A model generated the notes under the pieces. It saw only the letters and a program-made list of their open reading frames with translations, searched no databases and had not been told where the DNA came from. A DNA stretch of 64,000 nt. Origin: Salivita marina. GTDB lineage: Bacteria; Pseudomonadota; Gammaproteobacteria; Pseudomonadales; Azotimanducaceae. Positions 48,530-57,917 of this stretch are shown here, one piece after another. The stretch lies in NCBI GenBank assembly GCA_038144425.1, contig JAYQNS010000002.1, positions 682,001 through 746,000 of the forward strand, in the 5' to 3' direction. Both the position numbers and the translations under genes were made by a program. The number at the start of each line of letters is the position of its first letter. Within the stretch, counting starts at the first letter, position 1.

Positions 48530-48813
48530 GCCGTTTGGCCCGCTGGCGGCGTTATGCCAGCCAGCGGGCTGAATTCCGGTCCCACTCGATCCGCCCTAAA
48601 AGTCAAAAACTCCCTGAAATAAGCCAAGCGCTGTCGGAACTGCGCGGCCGAAAGCGCAGGCTTCACTCCGGCGGACAATGCAGTCACCATCGCCACTCTT
48701 TAAGAATGCTCAGCAGTAATTTCGCCAAGACAAATCGTGGTGAGGCTGTGTGGTACGGTTTTATCCCGTGCTTACACGACCAGTGGTTACGCCATCAACA
48801 GAAGGAAGCCGTT
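48530..48813 (+). other. Gap without a supported gene
   Basis: 284 nt. TCCCACTCGATCCGCC at about 48579 resembles the att core at 12 of 16 positions but has no heptamer pair. An open frame continues upstream from the VOC gene without conserved sequence. Confidence 0.4.
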
Positions 48814-49296
48814 GTGGACGAAGCGAGGCCTGATTGGATCTATCCCTACGGCGATAGTGATCGACGATTTCATCTGCAACACGTCCACTTATTCGCCTCA
48901 AATCTGGATGCATCTATCAAATTCTATGAGTACTGGTTTGACGCGAAGGTCATCTACGATGGGGAAACAGCGGGTGCCCGCAACGTATTTATGAAAATCG
49001 GGGTCGGCGCACTTCACTTTTATGATCAACCCCCCAAAGGCTGGGGTAAGAATGCTGTGCATCATCTTGGCATGCAGGTGGTGGGGCTTGACGAACTTTA
49101 CAAGCGAATGAAGGACGAAGGACTGAATTTACCAAACCCCATTCGTCGCTTCGGTCGCCAGGCGAATAGCGGAGGCTATTTTATGCTCGAAGCCCCGGAT
49201 GGTGTGTTACTGGAGGTCTTCGAACCGGGAATATCCAAGTTTGAAGCGGTGCGCGAATACTACGGCTTCGGGGAAGGGTCGTACCCGGAGCCGTAG
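48814..49296 (+). CDS. VOC-family (glyoxalase/dioxygenase fold) protein
   Basis: 160 aa from GTG at 48814 with AAGGAAG upstream. FHLQHVHLFASNLDASIKFYEYWF supplies one metal-ligand His region, HHLGMQVVGLDELYKRMKDEG the second, and GGYFMLEAPDGVLLEVFEPG the Glu ligand. Single-metal vicinal-oxygen-chelate enzyme; reaction unknown. Confidence 0.82.
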   Translation: MDEARPDWIYPYGDSDRRFHLQHVHLFASNLDASIKFYEYWFDAKVIYDGETAGARNVFMKIGVGALHFYDQPPKGWGKNAVHHLGMQVVGLDELYKRMKDEGLNLPNPIRRFGRQANSGGYFMLEAPDGVLLEVFEPGISKFEAVREYYGFGEGSYPEP

Positions 49297-49480
49297 GTGA
49301 TGCTGGTATTGTTGTTTGCGCTAGGGATCCTGTGCCCCTTGCGTAGCCCCCCTGGTTCCAAGAAGCCGACGCTTTATTAAGCCCGCCACGCCTCGGTTCG
49401 AACGTTTTAAGAGGTAATTAGCTAAAAAAGCCGCAACTTGTGCTTTCCGCTCCAGGCGCCAATGGGCGAAGGCAGAGCGA

Positions 49481-51676
49481 TCAGTCACTTGGCGTAGCGC
49501 TCAAGTTGTCCGGCTTTTCAATCTTTCTCACCCGTCCAGGATAGCCCTTGAAGTGAGGAATTCCCTGTTCATGGTCAAGGAATTCGTCGTCGTCGGAACA
49601 CAACACCGCATCGCTGGAAATGAAGGCCCCGCTGAGGGTTTCCTTGCCGCGCAGTTCGGGATACCACCACCCATGGGGGACCCTGAGGTGGCCCTCTTTC
49701 ATGCCAGGCTTGATCGCCAGCTCGGCCTTGACCTCCCCGTAGGCAGTTTCTAAGGCAACCCAGTCTCTATCATGAAGTCCCTCACGCTCTGCATCTTTAG
49801 GGTTGATGAAAATCTGCGGTAGCGGACACCGGGCGCGAAGCTCGGGGATGTTTCTCTGGCCTGTTTGGAAGAAGGGATCCTCCCGAACCCCGGAAAACAC
49901 CGCGTAGGGGTAATCCTGGCTGAGCGCGGGGCCTTCCCGAAAGTAGGGAAGAGGGTCAAAGCCGAGGTCTGCGAGGATGGAGGAGGCAAGCTCAACCTTG
50001 CCAGTGGGCGTGGCAAAGCCAGTTTTTCGATACTTACGAAACTCTGGAGGCTGAACCTCCATGAAAGCGGTTTCGGAAAATTCCTTAAAGGTCCGTCCCG
50101 ATCGCGAAAGCCTGTGGTCCAGCAGGTCTTCGATCGACGGCCAGGGAAATTGGTCAGAGAAATCGAAGTGTTGTGCGAGGTCCCTCCAGAAATCGTAGCT
50201 GCTGCTGACGCCGTCGGCGGGTTCCGCGGTCTTCTGGGAAAGGGTAAGCCTCGGGCTCCAACTCCAGCTGTCGGCAAGGTGGTTGCGCTCGGTAAAGACA
50301 TCCCCCGGAAGCACGTAGTCCGCAAGCATCGCGGTGGGGGTCATAAAGATCTCGTGGGCGACGATCAATTCCTGATTCATCATTGCCTTAAGAATCTGGT
50401 GCTGATTCGGATAGCTCATCAGCGCGTTGTTTCCGAGGGCAAAGAAGGCCTTGATGGGATAGGGCCGTTCCGTCGCCATGGCACGAAACACCTCTGAAGG
50501 GTTTGCCATGTGGCAACCCATCACGAGGTCCGCATAGGGGTAGCCCCACACCCGCTCCGTCGGCTCCTTTAGCATTTCGGCTACACGGTAGGTGTAGACC
50601 GGGTGGTTCTCGTAGCCGAGTTGCTTTTTCTTCTGCTCGAGGGGCAGCACTTCGTGCAGGGCCAACTCGCTTTCGGGAATATAGCCCTGGTGAAAGCCGC
50701 CCAGCAGCTCACCACCAACCACATCGAGATTCCCCGTGACCGCCCGAAGGATGGAATGTAGCCGAATGGCGGAGGTAGAGGAGATCTGCATATCCGTAAT
50801 TGGGGTCCAGGGAATAATCGCTCCGTCCGCCCCGGCGTAAATGCGTGCTGCTTCAGCAATGAGTGTTCGGTCCACCCCGGTGATGGCCTCCACCCGCTCA
50901 AGGGGATACTCATTAACCCGGGCCTTGAGCTCATCGAAACCGGTGCACCAGTCTCGGACGAAGGCCTTGTCGTAGAGCTCTTCGTCAAAAATCACCTTCA
51001 GCCACCCCAGGCACATGGCGGCATCGGTGCCGGCTCGCAACCTGAGGTGCAGGTCCGCGACCTCAGCCTGCTCCGATACCCGGGGATCAAGCACGATGAC
51101 TTTCGCTCCGCGGGCGCGGGCGGCTTCGATCTGATTATAGATAGGCGTCCAGGAATGCTTCTTCGGGTTGTGGCCGAAGAGCACGATGCATTGGGTGTTG
51201 CTGAAGTCGCCCATGGGAAACCAGCCATAGGTGAGCTTATTGACCGCAGCTGTATTACCGGCGCACAGCGCCACCCCGCTAATCCAATTGGGTGACCCCA
51301 AGAGATTCATAAAACGCCGATCGGCCCCGTAGGTGACTTGCGTATTCCAGCCTGAGGTTGAGACGGCGAAGCTCTCGGGACCAAAGCGGGCGACGATGCT
51401 TTTGAGTTTCTCAGCGATCTCTTGGAGCGCCTGCTCGTAGGATATTTCTTCCCAGTGGTCATCGCCCCGGGCGCCTACTCGCTTAAGGGGCGTTCGCAAG
51501 CGGTCCGGATGATTGTGGATGCTCGGCGCCGCGACCCCCTTGTAGCAGATGTTTTTTGCGAGCATAGGATTATCGTGTGCGATAACTCGCTGTACCTTGC
51601 CATCCCGGGCTTCGCTTCGAAGCTGACAGCCGATGTCACAGATGCTGCAAACTGAGTAGCTATTCGCGGCGCTCAT
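49481..51676 (-). CDS. Molybdopterin-dependent oxidoreductase (DMSO reductase family)
   Basis: 731 aa from ATG at 51676 (GAGGAG upstream). The N-terminal 4Fe-4S cluster site is CSICDIGC with the fourth Cys in NICYKG; GVALCAGNT supplies a likely Mo-ligand Cys; GHNPKKH, LDPRVSEQAEVADLHLRLRAGTD and PHGWWYPE are cofactor-binding blocks. No twin-arginine signal, so it is cytoplasmic. Last in an operon with MobA and DUF7009. Substrate unknown; no electron-transfer subunit is seen. Confidence 0.9.
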   Translation of the reverse strand: MSAANSYSVCSICDIGCQLRSEARDGKVQRVIAHDNPMLAKNICYKGVAAPSIHNHPDRLRTPLKRVGARGDDHWEEISYEQALQEIAEKLKSIVARFGPESFAVSTSGWNTQVTYGADRRFMNLLGSPNWISGVALCAGNTAAVNKLTYGWFPMGDFSNTQCIVLFGHNPKKHSWTPIYNQIEAARARGAKVIVLDPRVSEQAEVADLHLRLRAGTDAAMCLGWLKVIFDEELYDKAFVRDWCTGFDELKARVNEYPLERVEAITGVDRTLIAEAARIYAGADGAIIPWTPITDMQISSTSAIRLHSILRAVTGNLDVVGGELLGGFHQGYIPESELALHEVLPLEQKKKQLGYENHPVYTYRVAEMLKEPTERVWGYPYADLVMGCHMANPSEVFRAMATERPYPIKAFFALGNNALMSYPNQHQILKAMMNQELIVAHEIFMTPTAMLADYVLPGDVFTERNHLADSWSWSPRLTLSQKTAEPADGVSSSYDFWRDLAQHFDFSDQFPWPSIEDLLDHRLSRSGRTFKEFSETAFMEVQPPEFRKYRKTGFATPTGKVELASSILADLGFDPLPYFREGPALSQDYPYAVFSGVREDPFFQTGQRNIPELRARCPLPQIFINPKDAEREGLHDRDWVALETAYGEVKAELAIKPGMKEGHLRVPHGWWYPELRGKETLSGAFISSDAVLCSDDDEFLDHEQGIPHFKGYPGRVRKIEKPDNLSATPSD

Positions 51677-51723
51677 GGAATTCTCCTCTGACGATGGCAG
51701 GTACGATTGGTCAGTCGGGTTGT

Positions 51724-52044
51724 CTAGGCCTTCCGAGGGGGAAGGCCCTTCACAAGGGTGATGAAATCTAGCGTTGTGCCGGCCCGTCGGTATTCGGAGA
51801 GCGCTTGATACTCTTCGTCCGCCCACCAAGCGCGAGCTTGGGCTTCGGAAGGGAAGCCGAGAATGACCATGCGCCCCTGCCGTGGGGAGGGCCCCTCCAG
51901 GGTTTCGGTGGCGTCGTCGAAGGTAACGAGGTGGCCGCCAAACCGCTTAAGGATTGGGAAGAGGCCTTTTTCGTAGACTCGGTATTGATCCTTGTCCGAC
52001 ACCACGAAGTTTGCGAGTACGTAGACGGGTATGTCCTGCTCCAT
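51724..52044 (-). CDS. DUF1330 family protein
   Basis: 106 aa. YVLANFVVSDKDQYRVYEKGLFPIL and RMVILGFPSEAQARAWWADEEYQAL are typical of small ferredoxin-like DUF1330 proteins. Role unknown. In the operon, 20 nt after DUF7009 and 47 nt before the oxidoreductase. Confidence 0.87.
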   Translation of the reverse strand: MEQDIPVYVLANFVVSDKDQYRVYEKGLFPILKRFGGHLVTFDDATETLEGPSPRQGRMVILGFPSEAQARAWWADEEYQALSEYRRAGTTLDFITLVKGLPPRKA

Positions 52045-52064
52045 GGTCGATCTCCTGCGCGCGT

Positions 52065-52433
52065 TTAGCGTTTTTTGGGATTCGGAAAGCGATTCGAATT
52101 GTCCTCACCTTCCCTCGGATTAAGGCACTCAAAATCTTTTTCTACGAGTAGCGCCAGAGGACTCTTCCCCGCCTCCCGTACCTCTGCTCGAAGGCTGATA
52201 GCCGTGATCTCCTCGCTCCACACCTTAACGCTTTCTAGGGGGAAGAAAAGGCGAATGCACGATTCATGAAATTCCGCGTCCGGTCCTCGTTCGCCGATTT
52301 CTAGTACATAGCTTAGGTGCCGCCCCCCGGGGAAGTGGGTCCGTCCTTCGACGAGCTCCCCGCGGCCAGCCCGGGCCACTTCGCTTCGATCCAAGCGCAA
52401 GCGAATGCTGTTATCAAGGATTCTGAGTTTCAT
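52065..52433 (-). CDS. DUF7009-like small protein
   Basis: 122 aa, begins MKLRILDNSIRLRLDRSEV and ends with the VEKDFECLNPREGEDNSNRFPN block I associate with DUF7009. Its start overlaps the mobA end by 20 nt. Function unknown; its place next to mobA suggests a link with molybdenum cofactor enzymes. Confidence 0.75.
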   Translation of the reverse strand: MKLRILDNSIRLRLDRSEVARAGRGELVEGRTHFPGGRHLSYVLEIGERGPDAEFHESCIRLFFPLESVKVWSEEITAISLRAEVREAGKSPLALLVEKDFECLNPREGEDNSNRFPNPKKR

Positions 52434-53022
52434 GGTTTTCCTCTAGGGCTCGCCATTGGGCAAGATCCTCTGGGGTGTTGATGTTGGTCCCGAAGCTGGA
52501 GGTTGGGGGAACGCTGATGGACAGGGCGCCTATGGCGGCGAGCCAGCCCCCGAGGCTTAAGGAACCCGCCGGCAGATTCTCCCCTAGCCTTGCCGCAATG
52601 TCCGTTTTGACCAGCAGGGGAAAGCGAGGGGGGTCCCTGTCGTTCCGAGCAACGAGGGCGCTGTGGCCGCGCCTGTGTTTTGCCAGGAGCGTAAGGATAG
52701 AGGGATCTAGCTGAGGGGTATCTCCGGCTAAAACGTAAAGCCACCGAGTCTCCGCTTGAGCCGCAGCGGTCGCGATGCCGCTTAGGGGGCCTGCGCTTCC
52801 CGCGGCATCGGCTATGACCCGGTAACCCGCAGTTTCGTAAAGGTCGAGATCACGATTTGCCGAGATGAGCCAAGCTAAAAGGTGCGTACGGTGGGCGTCG
52901 AGTATCTGGCGAAACATCGCCCGCCCATCCTTTTCCAGCAGCGGCTTGTTTTGATGCCCCAGCCTGCGGCCTTGCCCTCCGCAGAGAAGCACTCCGGTGA
53001 TCTCGGTCTCAAGACTTGCCAT
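52414..53022 (-). CDS. mobA: Molybdenum cofactor guanylyltransferase-like protein
   Basis: 202 aa from ATG at 53022, which forms TAATG with the upstream stop. GVLLCGGQGRRLGHQNKPLLEKDGR is the nucleotidyltransferase signature, AGDTPQLDPS the metal site, and GTNINTPEDLAQW the C-terminal signature. It attaches GMP to molybdopterin for DMSO-reductase-family enzymes such as the one encoded three genes on. Confidence 0.9.
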   Translation of the reverse strand: MASLETEITGVLLCGGQGRRLGHQNKPLLEKDGRAMFRQILDAHRTHLLAWLISANRDLDLYETAGYRVIADAAGSAGPLSGIATAAAQAETRWLYVLAGDTPQLDPSILTLLAKHRRGHSALVARNDRDPPRFPLLVKTDIAARLGENLPAGSLSLGGWLAAIGALSISVPPTSSFGTNINTPEDLAQWRALEENHETQNP

Positions 53023-53270
53023 TAACTTTGCCAAATTAGGCGTAAGCAGGAACCGATTGTCCGCCATCGAGCTCTAAGAGCGAAGCGCGGAACCCGCGCT
53101 CGGCCGTCGCTGGGGACGAGCGCGGGGAAGTCCTGCGGGGCGCTCCAGCCTTGCGGGCCAAGTGCACCCTGAACGCGCCCCCGTTGCCAGGATCCCCTTA
53201 AAGGCTCAAGGAAGCCGGCGTTAATTTCCCCGGGCATCAACGTGCCGTACACAAAGAGCCGATGAGCCAT
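53022..53270 (-). pseudogene. Gamma-glutamylcyclotransferase-like (AIG2) protein, probably truncated
   Basis: 82 codons from ATG at 53270. MAHRLFVYGTLMPGEINAGFL is the YGTL nucleotide-free binding loop of AIG2/GGCT proteins, but the C-terminal half is lost. A change of frame near 53080 gives FRASLLELDGGQSVPAYA, closer to the family's ELD motif, so a frameshift is likely. Length is well short of the usual 110-150 aa. Confidence 0.6.
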
Positions 53271-53390
53271 AAGATCCTTGGCTTCCCTCTTGAGGCCAAT
53301 TACGGCTGAGGCCATGGCTTCTTTAGGCGCTTTGAAGCTAGGCCGCGGGGGCGATCCCGTGGGGTCGCGGTAGTTTCTTTCGCTTCTGGC

Positions 53391-53762
53391 TTATCGAACG
53401 AATCCTGCAAGGTAATTCGCGTACTCGACTTCGAATCCATTGTCCTTCGCCCACTGACGCAGTTCCGGTGAGACCTCGCCGTATAAACAGAGGCGGGCGC
53501 CCTCAGTTCGGCTGACGACCTCACTGATAAATTCCCCCGTTGCGAAGCGCTCCGCGTGAAAGAGCATGGCCTCGCTATCGGCGTGGGTTTCCCAATAGGT
53601 AAGGAGCTTTTGATCTTCGCTGAGGTAGATGTTGTAAACGAGAGTTCCCGGCTCTCCTTGCCGGTTGAAGGCGACCATCTGCGCGGCGATTTCGCGCAAT
53701 TCATTTGCCTTTCCGTCTGCCACCTGAAGCTCGTAAAAGACGTTTATTTGAGTCGAAGACAT
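53391..53762 (-). CDS. Antibiotic biosynthesis monooxygenase-like (ABM) protein
   Basis: 123 aa. INVFYELQVADGKANELREI and EPGTLVYNIYLSEDQKLLTYWETHADSEAMLFHAE fit the dimeric alpha-beta barrel of ABM proteins. It may act as a cofactor-free monooxygenase or be non-catalytic. A degenerate copy of its 3' end lies at 41313-41395 in the array. Confidence 0.83.
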   Translation of the reverse strand: MSSTQINVFYELQVADGKANELREIAAQMVAFNRQGEPGTLVYNIYLSEDQKLLTYWETHADSEAMLFHAERFATGEFISEVVSRTEGARLCLYGEVSPELRQWAKDNGFEVEYANYLAGFVR

Positions 53763-53825
53763 GGGTCCTCCTGGGAACTGGACGAATTTATCAAGTTGGG
53801 CCTGAGCCCGCTGCGAACGGAGTGT

Positions 53826-54161
53826 TCATAGGGCCCAGATTTCGTTGACCGCGCCGTCGAGGATCTGGAATACCTCGGTCATGAAGATCTCGGTCCCGTC
53901 AGCGTTTTCAATTTTGAGGAAACACGTCACGTTGTCGCCTAGCTCTACAATATCAAGAAGCGTCTGCTTGGCGCCTTGTTCGGAAAGCCAGCCAAAGATT
54001 ACTTCCTCAACTTCGGCCGCGCCTTGAACATCGAACCCTTGAGAAGGGACATGCATCTGATAGGCGTGCGTACAGGGCACCTTTGACCATTCCTTATAGC
54101 CACCGTCTGCGTTGAGCTTGTAGTGGCGAATTGCATCTGCAATAGGACTGAGTTCGTTCAT
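53826..54161 (-). CDS. SnoaL-like NTF2-fold protein
   Basis: 111 aa from ATG at 54161 (GGAGA upstream). VEEVIFGWLSEQGAKQTLLDIVELGDNVTCFLKIENADG and VFQILDGAVNEIWAL fit an NTF2-like ligand-binding fold. Probably first of the operon running to the oxidoreductase. A short remnant of it is found at 41401-41435. Confidence 0.72.
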   Translation of the reverse strand: MNELSPIADAIRHYKLNADGGYKEWSKVPCTHAYQMHVPSQGFDVQGAAEVEEVIFGWLSEQGAKQTLLDIVELGDNVTCFLKIENADGTEIFMTEVFQILDGAVNEIWAL

Positions 54162-54464
54162 CGGGGTCTCCAGCGGTTTGCGGCGCTCAGGGACGAGGGC
54201 CAGCGATCTTTGCGCTTGCAACCTAGCGCGACCGGCTGCGGATAGCGAAGTTAGCGTGCTCAGTTGTATGACGGGAGGAGCGTTCTGTAAGGCTTAGTTT
54301 CAGTGCGGGGAAGGGCAGCTGAGACGTTAAGCTGGTGTCCGTCGCGGGTTGGGAAGGAAAGCCGCTGGCCAGCTTTAGGGGGGTGAGGGACTAGGGGTCG
54401 AGCGCGGAGAGCGGGCCGAACCAACCCGCATCGCTGCGCTCGAACACCCTAAATTTACCTGGTT

Positions 54465-55607
54465 CTACCAGGCCGCACTGTACATCGCTTCGAAGCCCGC
54501 CTGGTCCACCGGTCGAGGGTTGGTCCAGTTGACCGGGTCCGCCATTGCATCCTCCATCAGGGTGCTAAGCAGGTCGCCTTCTCCACCTAATTCGGTGATA
54601 GAACGGTCGATGCCAATGTCAGTTCGTAGCTGCAACACGGCATCAATCGCTCCGGCGCCCGTAGCTGCGCCTGAAGGCGCAAGGATCCGAGCGACCTCGG
54701 CATACTTTTCCTCCCGAACCGACATGTTGTACTCCATTACATGGGGCAGCATGGTCGCGAGGGTTTGCCCATGGGCGGCATTGAGCCGTGCTGAAATTGC
54801 GTGCCCGGTACCATGCGCTGAGCCCAGGCCCGCGACGTTAAATGCCTGCGCGGCCATGGCAGACCCAAGCAACATTTGCGAGCGAGCCTCGATATCCTGA
54901 CCATCGGTCACGACTTTTCGCAAATTCCCCGCGACCTTGCGAATGGCTTCCAGCGCTATGGCATCGGAGTAGGCATTTGCGCGAACCGAAACAAAGGCTT
55001 CCACCGCGTGGGTGAGCACGTCAAAGCCACAGGTGGCGGTGGGGTAGGTCGGAAGACCGATCGTGAGATCGGGATCTAACACAGAAAACGCAGGGGTAAT
55101 GCTCGGGTGTAAAACGTAGGTCTTGCGCCCAAGTCGGGTATTCGTGATCACACAAGCGTTGTTTGTTTCCGACCCCGTGCCTGCCGTCGTGGGCACTGCA
55201 ATCACCGGCGTGGTTGCGGGCGTCGGAACGGAATTTTGCATTTCCTCAACCGTTCCCGGGTTCGAGGCGAGAAGGGCGATAGATTTACCGCAGTCCATGG
55301 AGGACCCGCCGCCAATGGGGACGACAACCGCATCTCCAAGTTCCTTGAGCTTTTCCGCGCCCGCTTCTACGTTGAGGTCAGTCGGGTTGGGCTCAACGCC
55401 GTCGTACACTTCAACGGACAGATTTGCGGCTCGAAGCGCTTCCACAATCGGGTCGAGCACCCCGCTCGCGGCAAGATTTTTGTCAGTCACAATAAGAGCG
55501 GCGCTCTTACCGAGCGCTTGAATATGATTGTTCAGCTCCTTCGCCGCGCCTCTATTGAATACCAGGGTGGGTAAGGGAGGGACGATAAAGTTCTCGGTAG
55601 AGAGCAT
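54465..55607 (-). CDS. Iron-containing alcohol dehydrogenase
   Basis: 380 aa. GGGSSMDCGKSIALL (NAD-binding), TTAGTGSE, the metal His in SAHGTGHAISA and AAHGQTLATMLPHV are the group III alcohol dehydrogenase signatures. Oxidises or reduces an alcohol/aldehyde with NAD(P). Standalone gene. Confidence 0.93.
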   Translation of the reverse strand: MLSTENFIVPPLPTLVFNRGAAKELNNHIQALGKSAALIVTDKNLAASGVLDPIVEALRAANLSVEVYDGVEPNPTDLNVEAGAEKLKELGDAVVVPIGGGSSMDCGKSIALLASNPGTVEEMQNSVPTPATTPVIAVPTTAGTGSETNNACVITNTRLGRKTYVLHPSITPAFSVLDPDLTIGLPTYPTATCGFDVLTHAVEAFVSVRANAYSDAIALEAIRKVAGNLRKVVTDGQDIEARSQMLLGSAMAAQAFNVAGLGSAHGTGHAISARLNAAHGQTLATMLPHVMEYNMSVREEKYAEVARILAPSGAATGAGAIDAVLQLRTDIGIDRSITELGGEGDLLSTLMEDAMADPVNWTNPRPVDQAGFEAMYSAAW

Positions 55608-55898
55608 GGATGATTCTCCTTTGGACGCGTGTGAGCGGGCATGAGTGTAGCAGGAGGCTTTCCTGCGCGGCGAGGGAGGTCAAAAAGTTTCGCCCTCCAG
55701 CTTAAGTGCCAATCCCCGTGACGCCCTATGAACGTTCGTACCCAGCTTCTACTCCTGTGAATTTTCTCCTTTCTTCGTGGGGTTTGCCCCTACCCTGTGG
55801 TGAAAGGCTAGGGCGCTTTCTTGCGAGCAGGCGTAGTTTAAGGGCGTCCCTTTCCGCCCGCGGGGGAAGGCCGCTGGCCCCATTCAACCCACTGCGCC
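55608..55898 (+). other. Gap without a supported gene
   Basis: 291 nt between two minus-strand genes. No conserved protein, tRNA or clear terminator seen. Confidence 0.5.
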
Positions 55899-57155
55899 CT
55901 ACGCTAGATCTTTCCAGGAACGATCCGTCTCTAGGAGGTCTGCGCTAGATCGATACAGGGCTTTGCTGACATAAGGTCGGATTTCTTTCGCGCGGAGTCG
56001 GCACAGCTCCGCCTTAAGGAGGCGTGCCTCCTGGACCAGACTGTTCGCTCCAGGGCCTTCGGCAACCAGATCCACCACGTGAAGGGCAAGCTGTATTTCT
56101 CCATCCGCCGCGAGTGCCTTGGCCTTCGCGATGATTTTTTCCGGCTCGCTGAGGGCGTCGAAGCGGGCCTGCGCCGCTTCGTCGGGGTCGGCGGGGTGCA
56201 GGCTGGTGGGGTTTCGGTCCCACCATCCGCTCTCTTCGCGAATGAGGTCCCGGACGATGTAATCGGGGCTGCCGTAGTTGGGCGTCATCCACGGAACTTC
56301 AAAGAGTTCGGGGGGGTAGCTTAAATCCGCGAGGATTTCCTCTTCCTTAAGGCCTTGGTTTAAGCGCGAAACCACCTCGTCGCGGAGCCAGCGTAGGGCC
56401 TTGGCTGTCTGATGGAGGCGCTCTTGAACCTCTGACTCACCATCAATAATCGCGCCGAACTCAGTTAGAAGGACCTCAGGCCGAAGCGCGGCCATGCGCT
56501 CCAGCGATTCTGCCCAGCGTAAGGTAAGGCGCTGCGTTCTTAGGGGCGTCCCGATGTTGGGAATGGCGTCTCCCGGCGTTGCCGCGCCACCGTAGAGGAC
56601 CCGGGTTTCCGGAAGCCAAACCGCAAGGGCGTCGTCGGTTTCGGAAGGCACCCAAAGAAGCTCGACCCGCGGGCTCTTCTCATGAAGGATGAGGTGTTCG
56701 CCAAAGGTGATGTCCGGGTCCACGTAAGGGTCCTCAGAGCGCTTTGAGCGGGGCCCAGGAAATTGCATCTGCCCTAGGATTCTTTGGAACTGCTCCGTAG
56801 CACGGTAGCGATCGTAGCGTTTCTTTACGTTTCTCTGGCCAACGAGGGTAGGCGGTGCCTCCCCTCGTTCGTGGTTGTGTGCTCTGATTGCGGGAACGCC
56901 AAAGTTATAACCACCGTGCCCGTGGGAGTAGCAAACGGTTTCGATGGGCTTGTCCGTTATATTCCGCAATTCCCTAAGCAAGGCCCGGGTCTGCTCGCCA
57001 CCGCGCCCGCAGTCGACCATGAGTACGGAATGGGGAAGTTCGACCACAAGCACGTGCCCCTGGGCGCTGAGAAGGTGAACGCCTTTGCGAATCTCTGCGC
57101 CTGCAGCTACACCTCTTAAAATCTTCTCGCCGGCCGTTTTTTCCGTATCGTCCAT
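55899..57155 (-). CDS. Metallo-beta-lactamase-fold protein related to alkylsulfatases, altered metal motif
   Basis: 418 aa. GVHLLSAQGHVLVVELPHSVLMVDCGRGG is the MBL entry and the C-terminal half (EEILADLSYPPEL, YGSPDYIVRDLI) matches the dimerisation region of SdsA1-like sulfatases. The metal motif THxHxDH reads YSHGHGGYNFG: Asp and the third His are replaced by Gly and Tyr. It may bind one metal, use other ligands or be inactive. No signal peptide. Confidence 0.8.
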   Translation of the reverse strand: MDDTEKTAGEKILRGVAAGAEIRKGVHLLSAQGHVLVVELPHSVLMVDCGRGGEQTRALLRELRNITDKPIETVCYSHGHGGYNFGVPAIRAHNHERGEAPPTLVGQRNVKKRYDRYRATEQFQRILGQMQFPGPRSKRSEDPYVDPDITFGEHLILHEKSPRVELLWVPSETDDALAVWLPETRVLYGGAATPGDAIPNIGTPLRTQRLTLRWAESLERMAALRPEVLLTEFGAIIDGESEVQERLHQTAKALRWLRDEVVSRLNQGLKEEEILADLSYPPELFEVPWMTPNYGSPDYIVRDLIREESGWWDRNPTSLHPADPDEAAQARFDALSEPEKIIAKAKALAADGEIQLALHVVDLVAEGPGANSLVQEARLLKAELCRLRAKEIRPYVSKALYRSSADLLETDRSWKDLA

Positions 57156-57217
57156 CGGGATTTACCTTCGCTAAAAGAGAAGTTGGGGAGATGCCTTAGC
57201 ACTGTTCGGAAGACGGA

Positions 57218-57832
57218 TCAGCGAAGCGGTGGGGCCTCTTTTGGGTCCTGGGCTAAATGGCGGAAGATCCCTGCCAAGGTTTCGGTGACCCTCTCGTCAA
57301 GCTCGGAGGTGCTGATACCCAGTCGTCGAGCATAAGGGTGTCTAAAGATTCGATAGCCTCGGAGCACGGCGGACAGTACGACCTGGAGCGCTTCTAGGTC
57401 ATGGTGGCGGTGAACGGCGCCTTCTATGACGTCCTGCCGCAACTCACTCAATTGATGCTCATAGTTCGGCATGGGGTCCACCGCCTCGTCACCGTCCAGT
57501 ACGAGAAGGGCCCGGAGCTGACTGTCCTTCGTGGAATCGGAGAGTCGGAAGGCGTCCAGCCGGCGTCGGATGAAGGGCTTCCCTCGCCGCTTGGCGGAAA
57601 GGGTCCTCACTAGCGTCTTGAACTGACTGTTGATGGCTGCGCGGAGAAGCTCCCGTCGAGTACCAAAGTAGTGATAAATGTTTCCCCGGTTTACCCCGGC
57701 AGCCTCGGCAACTTTCCGAAGATTGAGACCGCCGAGCACGCCGTCTCGCTCCATCATGGCTAACGCCACTTCGACGAGCCGCTTCTCCGTTTCGGAACGA
57801 TCCCGCTTAGAGGTTTCTGCCACAGGCTTCAT
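57218..57832 (-). CDS. TetR-family repressor of the DUF3604 operon
   Basis: 204 aa. HTH LRKVAEAAGVNRGNIYHYFGTRRELLRAA (about residues 39-67). Divergent from the DUF3604 gene with palindromes in the 85-nt gap. Likely controls both directions. Ligand unknown. Confidence 0.9.
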   Translation of the reverse strand: MKPVAETSKRDRSETEKRLVEVALAMMERDGVLGGLNLRKVAEAAGVNRGNIYHYFGTRRELLRAAINSQFKTLVRTLSAKRRGKPFIRRRLDAFRLSDSTKDSQLRALLVLDGDEAVDPMPNYEHQLSELRQDVIEGAVHRHHDLEALQVVLSAVLRGYRIFRHPYARRLGISTSELDERVTETLAGIFRHLAQDPKEAPPLR

Positions 57833-57849
57833 GGTTTAGTGGCTTCCTA

Positions 57850-57904
57850 TTGCGTTTGGGCGCCTTTAATTATCATAATGCTAAAAAAAAATAGCAATAT
57901 GCTA
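57850..57904 (+). promoter_or_regulatory. Promoter and inverted repeats upstream of DUF3604
   Basis: TTGCGT (57850-57855), 18 nt, CATAAT (57874-57879). TAATGCTA (57876-57883) and TAGCAATA (57892-57899) form an interrupted repeat, and TAGCAATATGCTA (57892-57904) a compact one with 5-nt arms. Probably the TetR operator. Confidence 0.6.
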
Positions 57905-57917
57905 GGAGTGCATCCTC

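Noticed and set aside
48574..48595. A seventh, degenerate att core at about 48579
   Set aside because: Only 12 of 16 bases match and no heptamer pair lies 58 nt upstream; such similarity is expected by chance in GC-rich DNA.
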